DNA from: Planctomycetota bacterium
Lineage (GTDB): Bacteria; Planctomycetota; Planctomycetia; Pirellulales; UBA1268
DNA: 5,199 nt
Direction of reading: 5' to 3'
Assembly (NCBI GenBank): GCA_027622795.1
Contig: JAQBZA010000264.1
Location: 1-5,199 of the forward strand
In this document: positions 1-5,199 of the stretch, one piece after another
Numbering within the stretch: position 1 is the first letter of the stretch
How the letters are laid out: each line of letters opens with the position of its first letter
Translations under genes and position numbers: made by a program
The notes under the pieces: generated by a model
The model's database searches: none
Told to the model about the DNA's origin: nothing
The model's input: only the letters and a program-made list of their open reading frames with translations

Positions 1-761
1 TCCTGGCTCAAAAAATCGAGCGACCGCCCGGGGGCCTCGTCGCCGAGCAGGCGGTCGAATTGGTCGATGTGACTCTCGAGCCGCACCAGTTCCTCAGCCA
101 CGTCGGACCGATCGGCAAGCACGGCCATCTCCCGGGCCAGGTCGCCGGCCGCGAGCGTGGCTCCTTGTACCTCCAGAAGGCGCCGTACTCGCTCCTGAAG
201 ACGGCTGCGATGCTCCTCCACCGCAGCCGGCACCCGGTCGCGAATGCCCGCGGCCAGGAAGCGGATCGTCCCGCATAGCGCCCGCATGTCGGTCGCCAGG
301 GCCTGCCCCTCGGCCTGCCGCATCGCCGCGAGCTTGCCGAGCGCTTCTCGGAGCGCCCGCTCAACGAGCGGCCAGATCCGCTCGGTCGTGTCGGCCGCGG
401 CGGCCGCCTCGAGGCAGACGCCAGGCAGGCTGAGGAGAGCGTCGATCGATCGTGGCTCGGGGATATCGCGCTTTGCGCAGAGTGTTTCGAGGTCGTCGAG
501 ATAGGCTTCGAGTTGACGAGAGTCGAGCCGGCGGAGCCCGGGGGCGAGCGGGCCGGCGATGTCGAGCGTCATCTGCACAGTGCCCCGCCGCACCTGTTTT
601 CGGATGGCGGCCTCGATCTGTGGCTCGAGTGCAGAGAGACCCTCGCGGGAGCGAAGGGAGAGCTTGAAGAACCGGTTGTTGACTGTCCGCACCTCAACAC
701 GACAGGAGTTGGGGCCGTCGGTGGCCACCCCCTCGCCGCAACCGGTCATGCTCAGGGCCAT
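1..761 (-). CDS. yicC: YicC/YloC family endoribonuclease, C-terminus cut by window edge
   Basis: Reading from the ATG at 761 gives 253 residues with no stop before the left edge. The start MALSMTGCGEG matches the family opening (M-x-x-S-M-T-G-x-G), and R25-TVNNRFF matches the conserved R-S/T-VN-x-RF segment. LPGV lies at residues 112-115. The C-terminal DUF1732 part is recognisable from about residue 165, including ELVRLESHIDQF around 223-234. The last visible residues, GRSLDFLSQ, correspond to the conserved GRKLDFLLQ segment; the usual ending (NREANT..GSKS-like) is missing, about 35-40 residues of a family length near 290. Family members are cytoplasmic RNases acting in RNA turnover. The start lies 15 bases after the secG stop, with only a weak purine stretch (AGCAGGGCAG) before it, suggesting co-transcription or coupling. 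An oddity is Cys8 where most members have Phe. In many bacteria gmk follows this gene, and it may lie just off the left edge. Confidence 0.93.
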   Translation of the reverse strand, partial: MALSMTGCGEGVATDGPNSCRVEVRTVNNRFFKLSLRSREGLSALEPQIEAAIRKQVRRGTVQMTLDIAGPLAPGLRRLDSRQLEAYLDDLETLCAKRDIPEPRSIDALLSLPGVCLEAAAAADTTERIWPLVERALREALGKLAAMRQAEGQALATDMRALCGTIRFLAAGIRDRVPAAVEEHRSRLQERVRRLLEVQGATLAAGDLAREMAVLADRSDVAEELVRLESHIDQFDRLLGDEAPGRSLDFLSQ

Positions 762-776
762 GCGTCTGCCCTGCTG

Positions 777-1043
777 TTACTCGGCGGTTGCCGGCTCGGA
801 CGGCTTGGCATCGGCCGCCGCCTCTTCAGCCGGTGCTGTCTTCTCGGGAGCCGCAGCAGGCTCGGCGGCTGCCGGCTGCGACGCTGGCTCAGCCGGAGCG
901 TCGGCGGGCTTCGTATCGGCCTTGGGCTCGGCTGGCGGTGTTTCCGCCGCAGGCTCAGACGATGGCTCCGTGGCTGGGGCTGTTTCTGGCGGCACGGTGC
1001 TCTCCGCCGGTGTCATGGGAGCCACCGACTGCGGAGCGGCACT
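777..1043 (-). repeat. Low-complexity region encoding the SecG Ala/Pro/Glu tail
   Basis: Codons for SecG residues 90-177 and the stop. The encoded tail is built of degenerate short units such as AEPA, PAEP and APAE. By hand count it has 13 Glu and 3 Asp against 4 Lys. The DNA is correspondingly rich in GCC/GCG/CCG triplets. It is a degenerate, not an exact, repeat. It reads as a continuous frame with a clean TAA stop, so there is no sign of frameshift. Confidence 0.65.
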
Positions 1044-1310
1044 GCCGAGGTTGCTGCTGAAAAGCGTCCGCTGCCGGCCAAGTACGTTCGTCGCGAGAAT
1101 GCAGAGCACGATCCAGAAGGCCGCCACGGCGATCGTGATCTTTGTGAACACGTCGCCCGCCTTGGTGCCGAAGGCGCTCTGGCCCCCCATGCCGCCAAAC
1201 GCACCGGCCAGTCCACCGCCGCGGCCCCGTTGAATGAGCACGAGCAAAATCAAAAACAGAGCCGTGAGCGAGAGGCCGAGGCCAAGCAGAAAGCGGACGA
1301 AGAATTCCAT
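777..1310 (-). CDS. secG: Protein translocase subunit SecG with long acidic Ala/Pro tail
   Basis: The 177-residue product is the small SecG subunit of the SecYEG inner-membrane channel, which assists SecA-driven export. Residues 7-26 form the first membrane helix. They are followed by the family signature LIQRGRGGGLAGAFGG and MGGQSAFGTKAGDVFTK (residues 25-57), then a second helix at about 58-75. The canonical part ends near residue 82. The remaining 95 or so residues are an Ala/Pro/Glu-rich acidic tail, unlike the roughly 110-residue E. coli protein. The ATG at 1310 is the only plausible start: upstream in frame there is no ATG, GTG or TTG before a TGA at 1337-1335. A GGAG lies 13 bases before the start, a longer spacing than usual, so initiation may be weak or coupled. 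The gene sits between tpiA (98-base gap) and yicC (15-base gap); tpiA-secG adjacency is common across bacteria. Family assignment is firm; the function of the tail is unknown. Confidence 0.94.
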   Translation of the reverse strand: MEFFVRFLLGLGLSLTALFLILLVLIQRGRGGGLAGAFGGMGGQSAFGTKAGDVFTKITIAVAAFWIVLCILATNVLGRQRTLFSSNLGSAAPQSVAPMTPAESTVPPETAPATEPSSEPAAETPPAEPKADTKPADAPAEPASQPAAAEPAAAPEKTAPAEEAAADAKPSEPATAE

Positions 1311-1327
1311 GGAAGCCGAACAACTCC

Positions 1328-1355
1328 AAAAAAGTCAGCCGACGCTCCCGCGCCG
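1328..1355 (-). terminator. Possible weak hairpin plus T-run in the tpiA-secG gap
   Basis: On the minus strand a six-pair stem CGGCGC/GCGTCG (one G-U pair) closes a GGGA loop, which fits the GNRA tetraloop pattern (1355-1340). After six further bases comes a run of six T (1333-1328). The stem is short and the T-run is displaced, so this is a poor intrinsic terminator. It also ends only 17 bases before the secG start, where full termination would leave little room for a secG promoter. It may be an attenuating or processing structure, or chance. Confidence 0.2.
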
Positions 1356-1408
1356 ATGGGGAAAGAGTACTGGAAACCGACCGCGGAGCCTACCCGGATC
1401 GAGACTCG

Positions 1409-2188
1409 TCACGAATTAAAGGCCGCCGCGATCCCGAGGAAGTCGGCGGCCTTGAGGCTGGCCCCGCCCACGAGGGCGCCGTCGATATCGGGCTGGGCGG
1501 CGAGCGAGGCGGCATTGTCGGGCTTCACGCTGCCGCCGTATTGAATGGTTACGTCGGCTGCCACGGCGGGCGATGCAAGGTTGGCCAGCAGCGACCGGAT
1601 CAGGGCATGCACCTCCTGGGCCTGCTCCGGCGTGGCCACCTTGCCGGTGCCGATCGCCCAGACCGGCTCGTAGGCGATCACCACCTTGGCGAGGTCTTCC
1701 GGGGAGAGGCCGGCGAGCGACCCCCGCACCTGCGCGGTGACCACAGTCTGCGTCTTGCCCGCCTCCCGCTCCTCGAGCGTCTCACCGACGCACACGATCG
1801 GCACGAGGCCGGCCGCGAGGGCCGCCTTGGCCTTGGCGTTGACGATGGCGTCGGTCTCGCCGAAGAGCGTTCGCCGTTCGGAGTGGCCAAGGATCACGTA
1901 GCGGCAGCCCATGTCGGTGAGCATCGCCGGGGCCACTTCGCCGGTGAAGGCGCCGCTCGGCTTGTCGTGCATGTTTTGCCCGCCGAGCCAGACACCGGAA
2001 GGGCTCGTGTCGCCGGCGAGCTTGAGCGCCGTGCCCACAGTGCCGACGTAAAGGCTTGGCGGGCAGAGCACGAGCTCCACGCCCGGCACCTCGCTCCGGC
2101 GGGCGGCCACACCCTCGGTGAGCGCGACAGCGGCAGCGCGGTCGAGGTTCATCTTCCAGTTGCCGGCGACGATTTTCTGGCGAGCCAT
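1409..2188 (-). CDS. tpiA: Triosephosphate isomerase
   Basis: A complete 259-residue protein, a normal length for bacterial TIM. It interconverts dihydroxyacetone phosphate and glyceraldehyde 3-phosphate in the cytoplasm (glycolysis/gluconeogenesis). The full catalytic set is visible: Asn10 and Lys12 in AGNWKMN, the electrophilic His102 in VILGHSERR, and the base Glu174 in AYEPVWAIGTGK. The phosphate-gripping loop 6 covers about residues 178-190. YGGSVKPDN (217-225) and GALVGGASL (237-245) form the C-terminal phosphate site. The start at 2188 gives the canonical N-terminus (MARQKIVAGNWKMN) and has a good Shine-Dalgarno sequence six bases upstream. The stop is TGA. The gene lies 37 bases after pheA and 98 bases before secG on the same strand. 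Nothing appears broken or unusual. Confidence 0.97.
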   Translation of the reverse strand: MARQKIVAGNWKMNLDRAAAVALTEGVAARRSEVPGVELVLCPPSLYVGTVGTALKLAGDTSPSGVWLGGQNMHDKPSGAFTGEVAPAMLTDMGCRYVILGHSERRTLFGETDAIVNAKAKAALAAGLVPIVCVGETLEEREAGKTQTVVTAQVRGSLAGLSPEDLAKVVIAYEPVWAIGTGKVATPEQAQEVHALIRSLLANLASPAVAADVTIQYGGSVKPDNAASLAAQPDIDGALVGGASLKAADFLGIAAAFNS

Positions 2189-2193
2189 GGGAA

Positions 2194-2207
2194 TCCTCTC
2201 AGGAGAG
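2194..2207 (-). promoter_or_regulatory. tpiA ribosome binding site within a small inverted repeat
   Basis: The minus strand reads CTCTCCTGAGAGGA and then TTCCC before the tpiA ATG. GAGAGGA is a good Shine-Dalgarno match with suitable spacing, which supports the start at 2188. The same bases form a short inverted repeat, CTCTC/GAGAG (2207-2203 with 2200-2196). In RNA this could fold as TCTC/GAGA around a four-base loop and partly mask the site. The ribosome binding site is clear; the hairpin effect is speculative. Confidence 0.55.
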
Positions 2208-2225
2208 ACGGGTGAACGAGTGATG

Positions 2226-3344
2226 TTATCCTACCGCGGCCGCGGACGCATACGAGCCGAGGATCACGACCCGCTTGCACCGCTTCTCAAGCGCGGCGAT
2301 CGCCCGCCGCACCCGGAGGTCGGTGCGGTGTCCCTCGAGTTCGACAAAGAAGATGTAGCCGCGGTCTTTGCCCGGCATCGGAAACGATTCGATCCAGGTG
2401 AGGTTGAGCTTCTGCTTCTTGGGGACTGAAAGGGCATCGGCGAGGCCGCCCGGCTTGTGCTCAATTTCAAACATCAACGCCGTCTTGTCTTTGCCGGTCC
2501 GCTGGGCGTCGTCATGGCCGATGACGGCGAAGCGGGTCGTGTTGTCGGCGATGTCTTCGATGTCTTCGGCCAGCACGTTGAGGCCGTAATGCACGCCGGC
2601 CTGCCGGCTGGCAATCGCCGCCGCGTGGGGCTTTTTCGAGGCCATCTCGGCGGCGGCGCTCGTGCTGGTCACCTCGATGAGCCGGGCGTTGGGGAGGTGA
2701 CGGGCCAGCCAGTTGCGACACTGCGAGAGGGCCTGCGGCCGGCTGTAGACCTCCGTGACATCGGTGCGGTCGCCGGTGGCCAAGAGTGTGTGATGGATCC
2801 GCAGCGGCACCTCGGCGCAGATCTTCACCGGGAGCCGCGAGAAGTTGTCGAGGGTGTCGGCAATGCGGCCGTCGGTGGAGTTTTCCAGTGGCACCACGCC
2901 ATAGTGGGAATGACCGGCCTGGACCTCTTCAAACGCTGCCGAGATGCTGGCCACCGGCACAAACTCAACTGAACTGCCGAAGCGGTGGAGGGCGGCCAAA
3001 TGGCTGTAGGTCCAGGCCGGGCCGAGATGGGCGACGCGAATATGCTGCTCGATGGCACGTGAGCCGGAGATGAGTTCGCGATAGATCGCCTTCAGGCTGT
3101 CGGCTGAGAGCGGGCCTGCGTTTGAGGCCGCCACGCGATCGAGCACCATTTCCTCACGGGCCGGGTCATACGTTGCCTGCCCATCAGTGCTCTTGATGTG
3201 GCCGATCTGGCGGGCCAACTCAGCCCGCGCGTTCATGAGGGCGACAAGATCGCGATCGATCTTGTCGATCTGCGTGCGGAGCGCGGCAAGACCGGCCGGT
3301 TTCCCGCCGCCGCTCGTGGCAGAGTGAGGAGGTGATTTGGCCAT
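2226..3344 (-). CDS. pheA: Bifunctional chorismate mutase/prephenate dehydratase (P-protein)
   Basis: A 372-residue protein that converts chorismate to prephenate and then phenylpyruvate, in phenylalanine synthesis. Residues 18-100 are an AroQ-type mutase helix bundle (LRTQIDKIDRDLVALMNARAELA); Arg23, Arg40, Lys51 and Asp60/Glu64 are likely active-site equivalents. The dehydratase domain spans about 103-280: HLGPAWTYSH (106-115), GVVPLENSTDG (149-159), HHTLL (184-188), YSRPQALSQCR (200-210), and DIEDIADNTTRF (261-272), which holds the catalytic Thr-Arg-Phe. An ACT domain follows (287-365). The frame is open up to 3512, but the extra 56 residues (codons 3512-3345) show no family similarity and overlap the divergent promoter region. 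The ATG at 3344 has GGAAAGG just upstream, so I chose it. Oddities: the Phe-binding motifs GALV and ESRP of E. coli are GGLA (299-302) and ESFP (319-322) here, and the usual GP-x-GT reads GPAWT. The stop is TAA, 37 bases before tpiA. Confidence 0.95.
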   Translation of the reverse strand: MAKSPPHSATSGGGKPAGLAALRTQIDKIDRDLVALMNARAELARQIGHIKSTDGQATYDPAREEMVLDRVAASNAGPLSADSLKAIYRELISGSRAIEQHIRVAHLGPAWTYSHLAALHRFGSSVEFVPVASISAAFEEVQAGHSHYGVVPLENSTDGRIADTLDNFSRLPVKICAEVPLRIHHTLLATGDRTDVTEVYSRPQALSQCRNWLARHLPNARLIEVTSTSAAAEMASKKPHAAAIASRQAGVHYGLNVLAEDIEDIADNTTRFAVIGHDDAQRTGKDKTALMFEIEHKPGGLADALSVPKKQKLNLTWIESFPMPGKDRGYIFFVELEGHRTDLRVRRAIAALEKRCKRVVILGSYASAAAVG

Positions 3345-3347
3345 GGG

Positions 3348-3354
3348 CCTTTCC
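3348..3354 (-). promoter_or_regulatory. Likely pheA ribosome binding site
   Basis: The minus strand reads GGAAAGG followed by CCC and the ATG at 3344. GGA is seven bases from the start codon and AGG three, so the match is moderate. It decides between the ATG at 3344 and the upstream in-frame ATGs at 3512 and 3470, whose added residues do not look like protein of this family. Confidence 0.45.
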
Positions 3355-3400
3355 AAGGGGCGGCCAAAATGGCAGGCCCTGACGAGGGCGTCGCATACCA

Positions 3401-3410
3401 CGTGGCCACG
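3401..3410. promoter_or_regulatory. Perfect 10-base palindrome in the pheA-dnaK divergent region
   Basis: CGTGGCCACG is its own reverse complement. Its centre lies about 103-105 bases upstream of the -24 GG of the sigma-54-like element and about 57-66 bases upstream of the pheA ATG. That is a plausible place for an activator of dnaK or a repressor of pheA. A palindrome of this size can arise by chance in GC-rich DNA, so confidence is low. Confidence 0.2.
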
Positions 3411-3505
3411 GATGCCAACTGTACACGGAAGAATTGCCGCGTAAATACGGTCAATCGGCGGCCCTCGCATGGGCGGATGGCTTTTCCCTAGGATCCAAGT
3501 GTCGG

Positions 3506-3522
3506 CTGGCACGGTCTTTGCG
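3506..3522 (+). promoter_or_regulatory. Sigma-54 (RpoN) type -24/-12 promoter element upstream of dnaK
   Basis: The bases CTGGCACGGTCTTTGCG match the known sigma-54 consensus YTGGCACGRNNNTTGCW at every fixed position except the last, where G replaces A/T. The -24 GG is at 3508-3509 and the -12 GC at 3520-3521, with the exact spacing sigma-54 requires. It points at dnaK; the predicted transcript start is near 3532-3534, giving a leader of about 60 bases. Sigma-54 promoters need an AAA+ enhancer-binding protein, which is not encoded in this window. The match is seen directly; activity is inferred. Confidence 0.6.
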
Positions 3523-3543
3523 TTTCTTCCGTCCGTTCAGATT

Positions 3544-3567
3544 GATGCCACCGTCTGGCGCAGCATC
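3544..3567 (+). other. Possible small hairpin in the dnaK 5' leader
   Basis: GATGC (3544-3548) can pair with GCATC (3563-3567), and an alternative GCCA/TGGC pairing exists inside it. The element would lie in the predicted dnaK leader, ending five bases before the purine-rich Shine-Dalgarno stretch begins. It does not sequester that stretch, so it does not look like a typical heat-sensing RNA thermometer. It could be chance. Confidence 0.2.
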
Positions 3568-3571
3568 TGGC

Positions 3572-3583
3572 AGAGAGAGAGGA
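3572..3583 (+). promoter_or_regulatory. dnaK ribosome binding site
   Basis: The purine run AGAGAGAGAGGA ends eight bases before the ATG at 3592, with GAGG at 3579-3582 as the core. It is a strong, well-spaced site and fixes the dnaK start, which also yields the canonical IIGIDLGTTNS opening a few residues in. Confidence 0.75.
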
Positions 3584-3591
3584 ACCCAAAC

Positions 3592-5199
3592 ATGGCAACC
3601 AAGCAAGGCGAAAAGATCATCGGCATTGACCTCGGCACCACGAATTCCGTGGTCGCGGTGATGGAGGGCAAGGAGCCCAAGGTGATCGCCAACAAGGAGG
3701 GCAACCGTCTCACGCCGAGCGTGGTCGCCTTCAACGACAAGGGGGAGACGCTCGTCGGCGACATCGCCCGGCGGCAGGCCGTCACCAACCCCAAGCGGAC
3801 GATCTACTCGATCAAGCGGTTCATGGGCCGGCGGCACAACGAGGTCGCCAGTGAAGAAAAGATTGTTCCGTATGAAGTGGTCGGCGGGCCTGAGGACTAT
3901 GTGAAGGTGCGGGCGGGCGACAAGGAATTCACGCCGCCCGAGGTTTCCGCCAAAGTTCTGCGGGCCCTCAAGGAGTCGGCCGAGAGCTACCTGGGCCACA
4001 AGGTCAACAAGGCGGTGATCACGGTGCCGGCCTACTTCAATGATGCTCAGCGGCAGGCAACGAAAGACGCCGGCCAGATTGCTGGCCTTGAGGTGATGCG
4101 GATCGTCAACGAGCCGACGGCTGCGGCACTGGCCTACGGTCTTGAAAAAAAGAAGGATGAGAAGATCGTGGTGTTTGACCTCGGCGGCGGCACGTTCGAC
4201 GTGTCGGTGCTCGATGTGTCGAAGGACGGCGTATTCGAGGTGGTGAGCACCAATGGCGACACGCACCTTGGCGGCGACGACTTCGACCAGACCCTGATCA
4301 ACCATGTGGCCGACCAGTTCCAAAAGGAGCAGGGGATCGATCTCCGCAAAGATACGATGGCCCTGCAGCGGCTGCAGGAGGCGTGCGAGAAGGCGAAGAA
4401 GGAGCTGTCGACGGCCCAGAGCACCGACATCAACCTGCCCTTCATCACAGCCGATGCCAACGGCCCCAAGCATCTCCAGATAACGATCACGCGGGCTCAG
4501 TTCGAGCAGATGTGCGACCCGCTCGTCGAGCGGTGCCGCGGGCCGGTCATGAAGGCCCTTGAAGACGCCAAGCTCAAGCCCTCCCAGATCGACGAGGTCG
4601 TGCTTGTCGGCGGCTCGACCCGGATCCCGAAGGTTCAGGACCTGGTGCAAAAAATCTTTGGGAAGGAGCCCCATAAGGGTGTGAATCCTGATGAAGTGGT
4701 AGCGCTCGGCGCCGCCATCCAGGGAGGCGTGCTCGGTGGTGATGTGCAGGACGTGCTTCTGCTCGACGTGACGCCGCTCTCCCTCGGCATTGAGACGGAG
4801 GGGGGCATCTTCACGAAACTCGTGGAGCGGAACACCACCGTGCCGACTGAGAAGAAGCAGGTCTTCAGCACCGCCGCCGACAATCAGACGGCGGTGACGG
4901 TGAGCGTCTACCAGGGCGAGCGGCCCATGGCTCGCGACAACCGGCTCCTTGGCCAGTTTAACCTGGAGGGGATTCCGCCGGCGCCCCGCGGCACGCCGCA
5001 GGTCGAGGTGAAGTTTGACATCGATGCCAACGGCATCCTCAACGTGAGCGCGAAAGACCTCGGCTCCAACAAGGAGCAGACGGTGCGCATCGAGCAGTCG
5101 AGCGGGCTCAACGAGGCCGAGATCGAGCGGATGCGTCGGGAGGCCGAGGAGCATGCCGAGGAAGACAAGAAGAAGGCCCGGCTGGCGGAGGTCCGCAAC
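3592..5199 (+). CDS. dnaK: Chaperone protein DnaK (Hsp70), C-terminus cut by window edge
   Basis: 536 codons are present of an expected 630-650. DnaK is the cytoplasmic ATP-driven Hsp70 that binds exposed hydrophobic segments and cycles with DnaJ and GrpE. All three Hsp70 signatures are visible: IGIDLGTTNS (10-19), VFDLGGGTFDVS (194-205) and VVLVGGSTRIPKVQ (336-349). Lys75 and Thr201 correspond to E. coli catalytic Lys70 and autophosphorylated Thr199. NEPTAAALAYGL and the Gram-negative-type insert in the nucleotide domain are also present. The interdomain linker DVLLLDV lies at 387-393, followed by the substrate-binding beta domain. The helical lid begins near SSGLNEAEIERM (503-514) and is cut at VRN. 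Sequence similarity to E. coli DnaK is obvious throughout, and no residue expected to be essential is missing. The gene is transcribed divergently from pheA. A sigma-54-like element and a strong ribosome binding site precede it; no CIRCE operator is seen. Whether grpE or dnaJ follows cannot be seen. Confidence 0.98.
   Translation, partial: MATKQGEKIIGIDLGTTNSVVAVMEGKEPKVIANKEGNRLTPSVVAFNDKGETLVGDIARRQAVTNPKRTIYSIKRFMGRRHNEVASEEKIVPYEVVGGPEDYVKVRAGDKEFTPPEVSAKVLRALKESAESYLGHKVNKAVITVPAYFNDAQRQATKDAGQIAGLEVMRIVNEPTAAALAYGLEKKKDEKIVVFDLGGGTFDVSVLDVSKDGVFEVVSTNGDTHLGGDDFDQTLINHVADQFQKEQGIDLRKDTMALQRLQEACEKAKKELSTAQSTDINLPFITADANGPKHLQITITRAQFEQMCDPLVERCRGPVMKALEDAKLKPSQIDEVVLVGGSTRIPKVQDLVQKIFGKEPHKGVNPDEVVALGAAIQGGVLGGDVQDVLLLDVTPLSLGIETEGGIFTKLVERNTTVPTEKKQVFSTAADNQTAVTVSVYQGERPMARDNRLLGQFNLEGIPPAPRGTPQVEVKFDIDANGILNVSAKDLGSNKEQTVRIEQSSGLNEAEIERMRREAEEHAEEDKKKARLAEVRN

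Noticed and set aside
513..1544. A 343-codon plus-strand open frame across yicC, secG and the end of tpiA
   Set aside because: It is codon-aligned antisense to yicC and secG, is Arg/Gly/Leu-rich low complexity in the secG tail, and resembles no protein.
1541..2215. A 224-codon plus-strand open frame over tpiA
   Set aside because: Codon-aligned antisense shadow of a complete tpiA with all catalytic residues.
3419..3447. Sigma-70-like boxes TGTACA-N17-TAAATA upstream of dnaK
   Set aside because: Only about four and three of six positions match the -35 and -10 consensus, far weaker than the sigma-54 element nearby.
3433..3455. Imperfect dyad ATTGCCG...CGGTCAAT with an AT-rich centre
   Set aside because: The half-sites are offset by one base and only seven pairs match; not distinguishable from chance without conservation data.
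3345..3512. N-terminal extension of PheA from the ATG at 3512
   Set aside because: The 56 added residues lack similarity to P-proteins, cover the dnaK promoter region, and the ATG at 3344 has a ribosome binding site and gives a normal-length protein.
3345..3591. CIRCE operator for HrcA control of dnaK
   Set aside because: No TTAGCACTC-N9-GAGTGCTAA or close relative is present on either strand in this region.
3451..5154. A 567-codon open frame antisense to dnaK
   Set aside because: Its codons align exactly with dnaK codons, so it would only be stopped by the sense codons TTA, CTA and TCA, which this GC-rich gene avoids. Long antisense frames on Hsp70 genes are a known by-product of this. The translation has no recognisable family and dnaK is unmistakable.
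1..5199. Novel defence, mobile or CRISPR system
   Set aside because: All coding space is filled by recognised housekeeping genes, and no repeats of CRISPR type, transposase, integrase, tRNA or attachment site were seen.

Overview
This window carries five ordinary housekeeping genes from a GC-rich bacterium (roughly 60-65 % G+C by eye). The best guess for the host is a member of the Planctomycetota, possibly near Pirellulales. That guess rests on the Gram-negative-type DnaK, a P-protein (PheA) whose prephenate dehydratase and ACT motifs differ from the proteobacterial forms, and a SecG with a very long Ala/Pro/Glu tail. It is an inference from protein character, not a proven placement.

Layout. 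Four genes lie on the minus strand, read right to left: pheA (3344-2226, chorismate mutase/prephenate dehydratase), tpiA (2188-1409, triosephosphate isomerase), secG (1310-777, Sec translocon subunit) and yicC (761 to beyond the left edge, YicC/YloC-type endoribonuclease, missing its C-terminus). The gaps are 37, 98 and 15 bases, so they could form one transcription unit. tpiA-secG is a pairing found in many bacteria, and yicC is commonly followed by gmk, which would be expected just outside the left edge. On the plus strand dnaK starts at 3592 and runs off the right edge (536 codons present; about 100 lid residues missing).

The 247-base divergent region between pheA and dnaK (3345-3591) is the most informative non-coding stretch. 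It contains a near-perfect sigma-54 (RpoN) -24/-12 element at 3506-3522 pointing at dnaK, about 60 bases upstream of a purine-rich Shine-Dalgarno sequence. A 10-base perfect palindrome about 100 bases further upstream sits where an enhancer-binding protein could bind. No CIRCE (HrcA) operator is visible. If the sigma-54 element works, the main Hsp70 chaperone would be under activator-dependent control, which is not the usual arrangement.

The genes have no obvious joint pathway: aromatic amino acid synthesis, glycolysis, protein export, RNA turnover and protein folding. I saw no mobile element, CRISPR array, tRNA, rRNA or defence system. Several long open frames antisense to tpiA, secG/yicC and dnaK are codon-bias shadows and were rejected.
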